A program made the translations under genes and the position numbers. Below the pieces are notes generated by a model that did not search any database, was not told the origin of the DNA, and saw only the letters and a program-made list of their open reading frames with translations. Source: Natronomonas marina (GTDB taxonomy: Archaea > Halobacteriota > Halobacteria > Halobacteriales > Haloarculaceae). Taken from it: 64,000 nucleotides of DNA. Location: NCBI RefSeq assembly GCF_024298905.1, contig NZ_CP101154.1, forward strand, positions 1,612,001 to 1,676,000, in the 5' to 3' direction. Below, piece by piece: positions 35,061-42,422 of the stretch (positions are counted from its first letter, which is position 1; each line of letters starts with the position of its first letter).

Positions 35061-36137
35061 TTAGTCATCGTTGTCGTCCTCCTGTGTTTCTGATAGGTCG
35101 AGTGTCTCCGCGACGTTCTGCCGCCGCTCTTCGAACTCCTCGCCCTGGTCAGCGGCGTCGTAGTACCGTCGGATCGTCGACGGTGCGGCGTTTACCCGCG
35201 TGGCGACGGTTTCGATGTCGAGACCCTGGTTCAGTTGCCAGGTGATGCTCCCGGTCCGAATCGCGTGCGGACTCCGGGAGGACGGGCACTTGCTGGCGTG
35301 ACTACGCTCCGTCCACTCACAACTCGGTCGGCGACGGCCGTGGGGACACTCGGTCCAGAGACACGGCTGGGTTGCCTGGTAGCTCCAGGCTCGGAGAGTC
35401 GAGAAGGATTGCCGGCCTTGCCTCCCGGCAAAGAGCGGCTGTCGCCCGTTCTCGTCGCGCTTGTCGGAGCGTTCACGGGCGATGTAGGTGTCTATCGCCT
35501 CGCAGGCGGCCGCTGGGATACCGACCAACCGCTCGCCGCCGGCTTTGTTCTTCAGCGGCGTCCCCGTCGACGGTTGGTGTCTGAAGTGAACGACGCCACT
35601 GTCCGAGTCGTAGTCCTCCAAATCGAGCGCCCGGAGTGATCCCATGCGAGCGCCCGTGTGCCACGCCAGCTCGAGGAAGGCGTGCATCCCAACGCCGAAG
35701 AACTCCCGAGAGTCCCGGAAGAACGACAGCGCGCGCTGGGCGTCGGTGGCCGCCAGCCGTTCGTCGCTGGATTCGGTCTCGGCATCCAGCGACGGCGGCG
35801 AAATCGCGTCCGACAGGCCCTCCTCGACGGCGTCGATCTCCTCGAGATACTGCACGAAGACGCGAATCGTCGATAGGTGGCCCTTGATTGTCGTCGCCGC
35901 CAGGTCGCGGGACCGCAACTGTAAGTCGTACTCGTCGATGTCGTAGGCGCGAAGTTCACCGACAGTCTCGATACCGACGTCCTCGCAGTACTCCACGAAC
36001 GGCGTGAGACGCGAGCGGTAACTCCGGAGCGTCCGGTCGGTCGCATCGGTCTGTCGCTTGCGCATGAACCGCTCCAAAGCATTCCGGACGGACAACTCCC
36101 GAGCGTCTCCGCGACGGTCGTCGCTACTCACGGCCAT
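35061..36137 (-). CDS. int: tyrosine integrase (XerC/phage-type) of the element
   Basis: A 358-aa integrase with an N-terminal SAM-like core-binding domain (about 15-110) and a catalytic domain. Catalytic residues are visible: Arg164 in HTGARMGSLR, His291 and Arg294 in HAIR, and the Tyr pair 325-326 in TIRRYYD. A Cys/His insertion just before box II (Cys259, 264, 273 and 284 in CLWTECPHGRR..PSCEW..KCPSSRSPH) could bind zinc; it is frequent in haloarchaeal integrases. The gene lies at the left end pointing to attL, and should recombine the 3' end of tRNA-Trp with the element's att. Confidence 0.9.
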   Translation of the reverse strand: MAVSSDDRRGDARELSVRNALERFMRKRQTDATDRTLRSYRSRLTPFVEYCEDVGIETVGELRAYDIDEYDLQLRSRDLAATTIKGHLSTIRVFVQYLEEIDAVEEGLSDAISPPSLDAETESSDERLAATDAQRALSFFRDSREFFGVGMHAFLELAWHTGARMGSLRALDLEDYDSDSGVVHFRHQPSTGTPLKNKAGGERLVGIPAAACEAIDTYIARERSDKRDENGRQPLFAGRQGRQSFSTLRAWSYQATQPCLWTECPHGRRRPSCEWTERSHASKCPSSRSPHAIRTGSITWQLNQGLDIETVATRVNAAPSTIRRYYDAADQGEEFEERRQNVAETLDLSETQEDDNDD

Positions 36138-36297
36138 CGCTCCCCTCCGTGAGCCGCTGTTCGAGGCTGTCCAGCAGCCGACGCGCCTCGGTCAGCCGCT
36201 CTTCGTCGCGGTTCTCGGCTATCACTTCGAGCGACCCGCCGAGTCGTCGAACGCGGTCCCACGGGTCGGCGGTCATGTCGTCACTTGCGGCCGACAT
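36124..36297 (-). CDS. small helical protein upstream of the integrase
   Basis: A 57-aa acidic, mostly helical protein (RLGGSLEVIAENRDEE, then ARRLLDSLEQRL). Its end overlaps the integrase start by 14 bp, suggesting coupled translation. The position is that of an excisionase, but no HTH is apparent, so the role is not assigned. Confidence 0.5.
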   Translation of the reverse strand: MSAASDDMTADPWDRVRRLGGSLEVIAENRDEERLTEARRLLDSLEQRLTEGSDGRE

Positions 36298-36298
36298 C

Positions 36299-36490
36299 TC
36301 ACCGCACCTCCCGGAGGTCTCGCAGGGCGGTTTCGTCAACCGAGAGCCAACAGCCAGCTTCGGTGTCGAAGATCGTCGCCGAACCGTCTTCGGTGACGAC
36401 CCGGAGCGGATCGCGGCCGGCCCTGGGTTCAGTTCGGAGGTACGTCCGGTCGCGGCCGACAGTGATAGCGCACCGCGCTTCGGCGCTCAC
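36299..36490 (-). CDS. small protein of unknown function
   Basis: A 63-aa protein starting at a GTG that overlaps the stop of the upstream gene (GTGA). It has alternating beta-type residues (CAITVGRDRTYLRTEP, VVTEDGSATIFDTEAGCW) suggesting a small beta barrel. It is separated by one base from the next gene. No family is recognised. Confidence 0.5.
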   Translation of the reverse strand: MSAEARCAITVGRDRTYLRTEPRAGRDPLRVVTEDGSATIFDTEAGCWLSVDETALRDLREVR

Positions 36491-36837
36491 CGGCGTCCAC
36501 CCCCTGTTTCGGATCGGTCTATTTCCGCGTCTACAGACCACCGTTCCATCAGGTCGAGACAGGATTTACACGTCACCTCTCGCGGTTCGTCGTGCTCCCC
36601 GTCTTCCGACGGGAAGTGAGGCGTGGCGTTCGGGTCGCACAGGTAGGTATCGGCCTCTCGGGACAGTCTACCCTCCGTGAACGCCTCTTTTACGAATAGG
36701 TGGTTCACCGTATCTCGGGCGCGTCCGGTCCCGGTGCTCCCTCGTTTGAGCCCGGAGAGCCGCACCTTTATTGCCGTGGTGTAGTCGAACGGGATTCGGT
36801 AGGTATCGTCCGTGGATTGACCGATCTCCTCGCTCAT
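36487..36837 (-). CDS. zinc-finger-containing protein of unknown function
   Basis: A 116-aa protein. Its C-terminal half contains CDPNATPHFP, then VTCKSCLDLMERW, a C-x2-C pair plus an upstream Cys and His which could hold a metal. The N-terminal half reads IKVRLSGLKRGSTGTG and DTVNHLFVKEAF. It overlaps both neighbours by 4 bp in the same leftward operon. Function is unknown. Confidence 0.55.
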   Translation of the reverse strand: MSEEIGQSTDDTYRIPFDYTTAIKVRLSGLKRGSTGTGRARDTVNHLFVKEAFTEGRLSREADTYLCDPNATPHFPSEDGEHDEPREVTCKSCLDLMERWSVDAEIDRSETGGGRR

Positions 36838-37181
36838 CGCAGATCACCTGCCAGCATCTCTCGGAGTGCATCCCGAACCGCCCTCGAGGGCGAGGGAACG
36901 TTGTGGCGATCGACCACGGCCTCCAGCCGCTCAAGCCGCTCCTGGTCGACGCGCACTGTGACGCGTCGCGTCGAGTCGGCCCGGATGTCGGCGCCGACCG
37001 GCTGCTCGGGGACCGGCCATTCTGACAGCGGAGCCTCCGCGATACAGTACCGCATCGCCGCCCGGAGGCCCTCGCTGGTGGTGTAGAACTCGTCGGTGAG
37101 CTTAGCGGCCGTCCGCGTCGAGACGCGGATGGTGGTGCGCTCCTCGCGGGGGTCGGCCTGGGAGACGATGTCCGTGCTCAT
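36834..37181 (-). CDS. tandem ribbon-helix-helix DNA-binding protein
   Basis: A 115-aa protein in which two ribbon-helix-helix units can be read: RTTIRVSTRTAAKLTDEFYT with a following helix (about 15-48), and RRVTVRVDQERLERLEAVVD with SRAVRDALREML (about 71-111). Two RHH units in one chain would make a pseudo-dimeric (CopG/Arc-like) repressor from one polypeptide. It is probably a regulator of the early genes or of integration. It overlaps both neighbours by 4 bp. Confidence 0.68.
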   Translation of the reverse strand: MSTDIVSQADPREERTTIRVSTRTAAKLTDEFYTTSEGLRAAMRYCIAEAPLSEWPVPEQPVGADIRADSTRRVTVRVDQERLERLEAVVDRHNVPSPSRAVRDALREMLAGDLR

Positions 37182-37624
37182 GGCCCTCGCGCCCCCTGGC
37201 CCATCACGGGCCCGCGATTCTGGACGACGGCCTCGGCGACGAGCCGAGAAAAGCGGGCGTCGCAGTCGTCCGCGGTGCAGGTAAACAGCGAGCCGCGCTT
37301 GACGGTACGCACGCCCGCCGAACAGCCACAGGGCGTCCGGGTGAATCCCTCAATGTGGCTCTCGATCCAGGCAGCCGCACGGGGGTTCGTCTGCCACTCA
37401 TTGACCGCGGACCGCGCATCCCCGCCGGCCCGCGTCCGGCCGACGACGTAGATGATGTCCCGCTCTCGGAACTCTTGGAGCGGGGCCTCACCGAGACCGT
37501 GGTCGCGGGCGACCCAGGTCTCTCCGGCGTCCGGGAGCCGAAGCGCCTGGTTCGGGTGGGCTCGCATGAAACGTTTCGCCGAGCGGTTCAGGGCATCGGC
37601 GGTCCGTGATGCACTCCGGCTCAT
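37178..37624 (-). CDS. zinc-ribbon protein of the element
   Basis: A 148-aa protein. The C-terminal part holds four Cys in two pairs (TPCGCSAGVRT and LFTCTADDCDARF) as in a zinc ribbon. The N-terminal part is helical and basic (SRTADALNRSAKRFMRAHP). It may bind nucleic acid. The ATG at 37624 overlaps the upstream stop by 4 bp; an earlier in-frame start would intrude into that gene. Confidence 0.6.
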   Translation of the reverse strand: MSRSASRTADALNRSAKRFMRAHPNQALRLPDAGETWVARDHGLGEAPLQEFRERDIIYVVGRTRAGGDARSAVNEWQTNPRAAAWIESHIEGFTRTPCGCSAGVRTVKRGSLFTCTADDCDARFSRLVAEAVVQNRGPVMGQGARGP

Positions 37625-38070
37625 TTCTCTGCCTCCCGTTCCTGGTTGGATTCGAGAATGTCCGCACACTCCTCGAGCGTCCGAGCGAGTTCGCGGGCGC
37701 CATCGGCCGTCAGATACGCGTGCGTGGTTGCAGCGGCATCCCCAGCGTCGACACGGACCAGCAGCGGGATCTCGTCTCGGATCTCTTCGATGGTGATCTG
37801 GGCATCCGCGTCGATGGGCGCCTGGAGGACACCGCTCTCGATGTGCGCCGACCCGCCGCTGGCAAACCGCGTCCAGCCGGTCGTCCAGTGGTCCCAGGCT
37901 TCTGTCCGGTACCGTTCTACCGCCTCCTGTCGCGTGATGTCGAAGTCGTCGGCGATGTCCTCCCAGGATGAGCCGTCCCTGTATAGTTCGACGATCTGTT
38001 TATTGATGACCGACTCCCGGGCGTCTTCTGTATCGCACGAACCGCGCCAGGGGAGCACCGAATCGCTCAT
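37621..38070 (-). CDS. HTH-containing protein of unknown function
   Basis: A 149-aa acidic protein. Residues about 22-52 look like a helix-turn-helix (NKQIVELYRDGSSWEDIADD, then FDITRQEAVERYR), as in DUF433- or resolvase-type tri-helices. The C-terminal 60 residues form an alpha/beta region with a helix ARELARTLEECADILE. Overlaps of 4 bp with both neighbours place it in the same operon. Confidence 0.55.
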   Translation of the reverse strand: MSDSVLPWRGSCDTEDARESVINKQIVELYRDGSSWEDIADDFDITRQEAVERYRTEAWDHWTTGWTRFASGGSAHIESGVLQAPIDADAQITIEEIRDEIPLLVRVDAGDAAATTHAYLTADGARELARTLEECADILESNQEREAEK

Positions 38071-38648
38071 CGGTCGGCCACCTCCAGGTCGAACATCTCG
38101 CCGCCTTTCGAGCGGATCATCTCCTCGAAGGTCGCCGCGATCTCCTCGTCGTAGACGTCGCCGACGAGCGCGACGAGTTCGGCGGCCATCGAATCATTCC
38201 CACTCCGGGCAACGCCATCGGCCAGCTCGTCGAGGAACGCGGTGCGAAGCCACGTCTGGATGTCGCCAGCGTACTCCGTCGCGTCTTCGACGGGGTAGCG
38301 GAGCAGTCGACTCTCCGGGTAGGCGTAGGTCTTCGACGGCGGGCTGACCTTTTCGCCGTTGGGTAGGTAGACGCACATGAACACGGGTTCGTCGGCGTCG
38401 GCGCCGAACATCTCGGCCGTCGCGTCCGACCGGGTTTCGCGGTGCTCGCCCACGGACTGGGTCGATTTGCCGACGACCTGGAGGGACTTCCCGCTGGCGA
38501 GGTCGACCACCACATCGCCGGTCGAAATGTCGGTGTCGTTGTATTCCAAGCGCGGGAGGTCCTGGCCGCCGTCGGTGGCGATTGCTTGTGAGTGCTGTGC
38601 CTCGAGGTCGTGGCCGGAATCTTTACCGGGTGCGCGGTCGTCTCTCAT
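38067..38648 (-). CDS. unknown protein, first gene of the leftward early operon
   Basis: A 193-aa acidic protein with a beta-rich centre (ISTGDVVVDLASGKSLQVVG, FMCVYLPNG) and a helical C-terminus. It opens MRDDRAPGKDSGHD, and this opening and its upstream DNA are duplicated at 39402-39475. It starts the operon running to the integrase (eight genes with 4-bp or short overlaps). No family was recognised. A poly-T tract (gctttttctt, 38711-38720) lies 60-70 bp upstream and may mark the promoter. Confidence 0.6.
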   Translation of the reverse strand: MRDDRAPGKDSGHDLEAQHSQAIATDGGQDLPRLEYNDTDISTGDVVVDLASGKSLQVVGKSTQSVGEHRETRSDATAEMFGADADEPVFMCVYLPNGEKVSPPSKTYAYPESRLLRYPVEDATEYAGDIQTWLRTAFLDELADGVARSGNDSMAAELVALVGDVYDEEIAATFEEMIRSKGGEMFDLEVADR

Positions 38649-38680
38649 GTTGGGGTAGACTCCCACGAGCGTCGGCCGGC
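38611..38680 (-). repeat. 5'-end/leader sequence, copy 1 of a duplicated block
   Basis: This copy spans the first 12 codons of the 38067-38648 gene and about 30 bp upstream. The blocks cggaatctttaccgggtgcg, tctcatg and agcgtcggccgg are shared in order with 39402-39475. Confidence 0.7.
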
Positions 38681-38742
38681 CTGCACGCCGGTCTGTTCGA
38701 GCGTACCGATGCTTTTTCTTGCACCCAGGAGACGGGCTGGAT

Positions 38743-38934
38743 ATGAGTGGGCGAAGAGCCCTACGCTGGATACAGGTGCTCACGTCACTCGCCGGGTTAC
38801 TCGCAATCGGATGGGTCAGATTCGGGGGTGGATTCCCGAACGATGAGTGGGCAGTAGTCGGGTTGATTGTGACGACAGGAGTGCTGTTTATATACCTCGA
38901 ACTGACCGGACCGTTCCGGGGGGGAGGCGAGTAA
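38743..38934 (+). CDS. two-helix membrane microprotein
   Basis: A 63-aa protein with two hydrophobic helices (about 8-25 and 37-54) joined by a polar hairpin containing GGGFPNDEW. It begins 62 bp after the divergent start of the early operon. A similar gene follows 4 bp later. Small paired membrane proteins at this place could be a holin-like or superinfection-exclusion pair, but that is speculation. Confidence 0.55.
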   Translation: MSGRRALRWIQVLTSLAGLLAIGWVRFGGGFPNDEWAVVGLIVTTGVLFIYLELTGPFRGGGE

Positions 38935-38938
38935 CAGC

Positions 38939-39127
38939 ATGGCCTGGAGCCGTTGGCCGTGGCGCCCGATTGTGGGAACACTCGGCCTCTATAACGCGCT
39001 ATTGGCAGTCGCCGCCTTCCTCCACGGGTCAGCAGTGTATGGGGGCGTGTTCGGGGCTCTCGCAACGGCGTGTATGGGACTCGTCCAACTCGTCGACATC
39101 TACCGGGAGATCGACGAGGCCTCATAG
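38939..39127 (+). CDS. two-helix membrane microprotein
   Basis: A 62-aa protein with two hydrophobic helices (about 10-28 and 33-52) and a cytosolic tail DIYREIDEAS. It follows the previous microprotein gene by 4 bp. Its end overlaps the stop of the converging gene at 39122. Function is unknown. Confidence 0.55.
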   Translation: MAWSRWPWRPIVGTLGLYNALLAVAAFLHGSAVYGGVFGALATACMGLVQLVDIYREIDEAS

Positions 39128-39346
39128 CCGGCCCCTCATGAACATCAGCGCCAGTTCGTCCTCGCCGTCGACGAACTGAGCGACTCGAGTGGCGATAGAC
39201 ACCGCCAGCCACACGTAGCCGTACGCCGCCAGGATGGTGAACTCCAGCGGCGGCGCGACGGTGTACACTCGCCAGAGCAGGACTGCGAAGCCGACACCGA
39301 CCAGCACACCGTAGCCGACGAGCCAAGCGGGGACTCGCGGGCCCAT
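39122..39346 (-). CDS. two-helix membrane microprotein
   Basis: A 74-aa protein with two hydrophobic helices (about 7-25 and 35-55) and a charged C-terminus. A Shine-Dalgarno-like AGGAGG lies at 39358-39363 about 9 bp upstream. It immediately follows the truncated duplicate frame at 39347-39442, so it may be translated by coupling to that leader. Confidence 0.55.
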   Translation of the reverse strand: MGPRVPAWLVGYGVLVGVGFAVLLWRVYTVAPPLEFTILAAYGYVWLAVSIATRVAQFVDGEDELALMFMRGRL

Positions 39347-39442
39347 TCATCGGAACCTCCTCTGCGTTGTTGTCTGTGGTTGAAACCGATTCGTCAGCCC
39401 GTGCCCGGAATCTTTACCGGGTGCGGAGTCGTTGATTCTCAT
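39347..39442 (-). pseudogene. truncated duplicate of the 38067-38648 gene start (31-codon leader frame)
   Basis: The frame begins MRINDSAPGKDSGHG, matching MRDDRAPGKDSGHD of the gene at 38067-38648, then diverges and stops at the start of the membrane microprotein gene. It includes the Shine-Dalgarno of the next gene within its last codons. It looks like a recombination scar that moved a promoter and start region in front of another gene. Confidence 0.5.
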
Positions 39443-39475
39443 GGGTCGTCACTGACTCCACCAGCGTCGGCCGGA
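39402..39475 (-). repeat. 5'-end/leader sequence, copy 2 of a duplicated block
   Basis: Second copy of the block at 38611-38680, in the same orientation about 790 bp away. Both copies share an identical 20-base core and the downstream agcgtcggccgg. The copy carries the start of a truncated frame. Confidence 0.7.
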
Positions 39476-39639
39476 GCACAGGTCCGGTCGGCGCACGAGA
39501 TTTTCCGCGGCGCCTCTCCGCCCGTGAGAGTCATCACTTCGTGTATTATGTCGACCCTACTTAACCTTTGCTTTCGGTAAATGGTATAGTATCGTCGGCC
39601 TTCCAACCGAATTATTACCAACTAAGAGAAAATACGGGT

Positions 39640-39885
39640 GTGACTCGAGGGCCGGAGCCGGACATCGCGGCGGTTGAAATCCTGTCTTTCATGCAGGAGC
39701 ATACCGATCCGGGCTTTACCGCGAGAGAGGTGGCTGACGAATTCGATAAGACACGACAATGGGCAGATAATCGCCTGAAAACGATGGAGGATGATGGGTT
39801 ACTCCACTCGAAAAATCCTGGCGGACGCGCGAGATTTTATTGGCCCTCACACAAGGGTAAAGAGAAGCTGCGCGATTCAAGATAG
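39640..39885 (+). CDS. winged-helix transcriptional regulator
   Basis: An 81-aa winged-helix protein. The recognition region is AREVADEFDKTRQWADNRLK, followed by a wing (LLHSKNPGGRARFYWPS). A GTG start at 39640 is chosen because an AT-rich box (aattattacc) sits 20-30 bp upstream, as for a leaderless message; a longer frame begins at a TTG near 39568. It is clearly related to the converging gene at 39886-40107. The stop codons of the two genes are adjacent. Confidence 0.68.
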   Translation: MTRGPEPDIAAVEILSFMQEHTDPGFTAREVADEFDKTRQWADNRLKTMEDDGLLHSKNPGGRARFYWPSHKGKEKLRDSR

Positions 39886-40107
39886 CTAATCGACCCACCA
39901 TATCACCGAACGTTTTCCGGCGGCTTTTCGCTGTATTCGGCCCTCATCGGCAAGATTTTGCAATCTATCGTGCGCCCACTGGCGAGTATGATCGAACCTT
40001 TCTGCGACCTCTGCCGCGACTACAAACGGGTCGTCATGACTCTCAATCGCGTTGACGATCTCATCGTCGGATACAGTCTCCTTGCCTTGGGGCATCTCTT
40101 CGTTCAT
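39886..40107 (-). CDS. winged-helix transcriptional regulator, paralogue of its converging neighbour
   Basis: A 73-aa winged-helix protein with AAEVAERFDHTRQWAHDRLQ and a basic wing (IQRKAAGKRSVIWW). It shares the FDxTRQWAxxRL core with the gene at 39640-39885. A TATA-like tract (ataatacttttgc on the minus strand, about 40125-40138) stands about 25 bp before the ATG, so the message is probably leaderless. It may set the lysogeny-type state of the element together with its paralogue. Confidence 0.72.
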   Translation of the reverse strand: MNEEMPQGKETVSDDEIVNAIESHDDPFVVAAEVAERFDHTRQWAHDRLQNLADEGRIQRKAAGKRSVIWWVD

Positions 40108-40251
40108 CTATTCGTTTACCAATAGCAAAAGTATTATGGTCGTTGCGGAACACACTCTATCCACGGACGAACGGCTCACCGGACCGGTTTTGCGGAGAAA
40201 CGAGCCGGCCCGACCCGTTGCACCGGGACGAGCCGTCGTCTCACGGACGAC

Positions 40252-40407
40252 ATGACCGAAAACGAACCCGACCCTAAAGATAGTATCGCCCGCGAGCTGG
40301 GCTGGGAGTCCTTCGAGGACGCCCCGCGAACTGTCCAGCGAACCATCGAGGACCGAAAAATCGAGATTTCGGAGCCGTTCGCGCCGCTCGACCGGGGGAG
40401 CGACTAG
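40252..40407 (+). CDS. small acidic protein
   Basis: A 51-aa protein starting at an ATG 27 bp after an in-frame stop. It contains DSIARELGWESFEDAP, then RTVQRTIEDRKIEISE, reading as one amphipathic helix. Its stop is followed without gap by the ATG of a C2H2 finger gene. No family was recognised. Confidence 0.5.
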   Translation: MTENEPDPKDSIARELGWESFEDAPRTVQRTIEDRKIEISEPFAPLDRGSD

Positions 40408-40575
40408 ATGCCGCTTCGCTGCCTCGCCTGCGACCGAGAGTTCCCCAGCATCGGCGCCTACAAACGCCACGAGTGGCGCACCCACGGCGGCGATCTCGAC
40501 CGCGGCGACTCGGCAACGGAGCCGACGCCCATCTCGTCGCTCGTCGAGAACCCGCCGGACCCGCCGACGCTGTGA
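40408..40575 (+). CDS. C2H2 zinc-finger microprotein
   Basis: A 55-aa protein with one canonical C2H2 finger at residues 5-26: C5-x2-C8, Phe12, then His21-x4-His26 in RCLACDREFPSIGAYKRH (EWRTH follows). The rest is a Pro/Asp/Thr-rich tail. It starts directly after the previous gene's stop and ends 2 bp before the next gene. Small C2H2 proteins of archaeal viruses can regulate transcription; that is family inference only. Confidence 0.68.
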   Translation: MPLRCLACDREFPSIGAYKRHEWRTHGGDLDRGDSATEPTPISSLVENPPDPPTL

Positions 40576-40577
40576 CG

Positions 40578-40736
40578 ATGCCCCGGACGACGAAGACCCT
40601 ACGGTACGGCGACTGCCGGCTCCGCGCGGAGCCGCTCGACGATGGCCGCTGGCGCGTCTTCGAGGAGGCGCGGACGCCCTGCGAGTGGCGCGTCGTCGGC
40701 CACGAGGTCGTCGAGACTGTCGATTTCGATTGCTGA
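40578..40736 (+). CDS. small protein of unknown function
   Basis: A 52-aa protein with two Cys (GDCRLRAEPL and TPCEWRVVGHE) and a third at the C-terminus. The pattern looks like two short beta hairpins. It is the third gene of a rightward trio at 40252-40736. Confidence 0.5.
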   Translation: MPRTTKTLRYGDCRLRAEPLDDGRWRVFEEARTPCEWRVVGHEVVETVDFDC

Positions 40737-40753
40737 CCCCTCCCCGCATCGGT

Positions 40754-41023
40754 CTACTCCTCGATAATTTCGACGGCGCTCCAGGGGATGTCCTTTCCCG
40801 TCCGAGCGTCGTGAATCTCGAAGTGCTCGGGCTCGACGTCGTGGCCGCGCTGGGCGGCGTCGGCGCACCCGTGACACCAGATATGGGAGTTCGTCCGCGT
40901 GAACGAGGCGTGCCCGTTGGGACAGCGGTACCGCATCCGGTCGATTTCGTCGCTGAAGTCGATGGTGACGGTCTGCGGTCGGTCCTCAACACTGCTGCCG
41001 TCGGCTGCCATTCGAGACGACAT
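40754..41023 (-). CDS. small zinc-binding protein
   Basis: An 89-aa protein with a likely metal site: RYRCPNGHASF then HIWCHGCADAA (Cys, His, Cys-x2-Cys). The N-terminus (VTIDFSDEIDRM) and C-terminus (DARTGKDIPWSAVEIIEE) look like beta strands. It converges with the rightward trio, 17 bp between stops. The family is not recognised. Confidence 0.55.
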   Translation of the reverse strand: MSSRMAADGSSVEDRPQTVTIDFSDEIDRMRYRCPNGHASFTRTNSHIWCHGCADAAQRGHDVEPEHFEIHDARTGKDIPWSAVEIIEE

Positions 41024-41139
41024 ATCTGTCCCGGAGAGGCGGGGTGGTAAAAGCCGGAGTTATGAAGTTCGGTGAAAGTGAAACTGATGCGAACCGCCAG
41101 ACGGGAAGACGTCTTGCACAGTTTCGGAAAGCGAAAGTT

Positions 41140-41913
41140 TCAGCCGACGGTCACGGCCGTCGAACCTTCGGCGACCACGCGGCCGTCATACCGAACGACC
41201 ACCTCGACGGTACTCTGCCCCTCGGAGATCGGCGGGAGGGCAGCCTGCTGACTCTCGCTGAAGGTCTTGCTGTTGCCGGGCTGGATGGTGGCCCCACTAC
41301 CCACCTGGATGAACCCGTCGCCCTCCTCGGTCACGATGTCGATGCCCGCCGGATACAGGGGGAAGCCGCCGGGATTCGACAGCGTTACCTTCGCGTTCGT
41401 GACGCGGTAGCCGTCGAAGGCCTCCTGGGGCTCGGTCTCGATCTCTATGGACTCGACGGCGAGCTGCGGCGCGGCGAACGACTTGGAGGCCTCGGCGACG
41501 ACCGCCTGCTCCTGGGTCGACGTTTCGAGGATGACCACCGAATACTCGCCGCCGTCGGGGAACTGCCCGAGTTGCACCGTCACGGTCTCGGACCCGTCAA
41601 CCAGATCGGATTTTCCGATGAAGGCCTCTCCAACCGTGTTGTCCGACGGGTCGCTCACCACCACCTGCAAGGTTCCTTCCTCAATCTCGCCGGACACCGA
41701 GACTCGGAGGAGAACGCCGCGCATTTGGTCGATGCCGGTCGAGAGACTCACGTCGGATACTGGCCCGGAGGTGCTCGAACCTCCGCCGTCACCGCCGCCG
41801 GAAGAATCTGAGCCGTTGTCGGGTTGCGTCGACTGCCCACCCAGCGGGGCGCCAGCACAGCCGGCGATAGCGACGATTCCAACCAGAAGCACCAGGACCC
41901 TGAACTGCGACAT
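41140..41913 (-). CDS. secreted lipoprotein of the element
   Basis: A 257-aa protein with a signal peptide and lipobox (IVAIAGC, Cys at about residue 19), then a Ser/Gly/Asp linker and a beta-sandwich-like mature region (about 60-257). Repeated strands include VLLRVSVSGEI, VTVQLGQFP and TVEVVVRYDGRVV. It should be anchored to the outer face of the membrane. It could serve adsorption, surface exclusion or mating-pair recognition. This is the only gene of the region with an export signal outside the main operon. Confidence 0.68.
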   Translation of the reverse strand: MSQFRVLVLLVGIVAIAGCAGAPLGGQSTQPDNGSDSSGGGDGGGSSTSGPVSDVSLSTGIDQMRGVLLRVSVSGEIEEGTLQVVVSDPSDNTVGEAFIGKSDLVDGSETVTVQLGQFPDGGEYSVVILETSTQEQAVVAEASKSFAAPQLAVESIEIETEPQEAFDGYRVTNAKVTLSNPGGFPLYPAGIDIVTEEGDGFIQVGSGATIQPGNSKTFSESQQAALPPISEGQSTVEVVVRYDGRVVAEGSTAVTVG

Positions 41914-41972
41914 TTCGCCGACTTCTCGCAGCCAGCCCGTATAAATCTCGGGACGAGTGTACCGATTGAAAG

Positions 41973-42422
41973 CTACTCCTCGCCGCCCTCGTCGCGGACC
42001 GCCTCGCGCGCCGACGCCAGCACCTCACCGGGCCGCATCGCGCCCATGACGGCGTGTAGCTCGTTGGTTGGCCAGCCGGCCCGAGCGTACGCCAGCGCGG
42101 TCGCCTCCTCGTCCGTGAGGCCGTGCTCGTCGGCGAGCAGGTCCGCATACGCAGCGTCTGACAGCACCTCACGGCCGCCGTTCGGGAGCGGGTAGTTGGC
42201 GACGATGGTCTCGGGCGGGTACGGCTCGCGGCCGCTCCGCGAGCACGTCACACTCCCGCCCTGCTGGCGGTACGCCTCGAGCGGGATCAGCTCGTCGTCG
42301 ACGGCGGCCGGCCGCTCGATGCCGCAGTACGCCGCGACGGTCTCCCGGTCGGCCTCCTGGGGGTCGCCCGCTCCCTGAGGCGCGAGACCGCCGGCGAGAC
42401 CGCGCAGAAGCGACCGAATCAT
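41973..42422 (-). CDS. unknown protein
   Basis: A 149-aa protein whose start overlaps the upstream HTH gene by 4 bp. The N-terminal part begins MIRSLLRGLAGGLAPQ. A small domain near 60-115 contains PPETIVANYPLPNGG and a Asp/Glu-rich helix. No family was recognised. It is presumably in one operon with the repressor-like gene upstream. Confidence 0.5.
   Translation of the reverse strand: MIRSLLRGLAGGLAPQGAGDPQEADRETVAAYCGIERPAAVDDELIPLEAYRQQGGSVTCSRSGREPYPPETIVANYPLPNGGREVLSDAAYADLLADEHGLTDEEATALAYARAGWPTNELHAVMGAMRPGEVLASAREAVRDEGGEE

Noticed and set aside
36058-36619. Rightward frames over the integrase-operon start
   Set aside because: They run against the overlapping leftward genes and lack ribosome-binding signals and family similarity.
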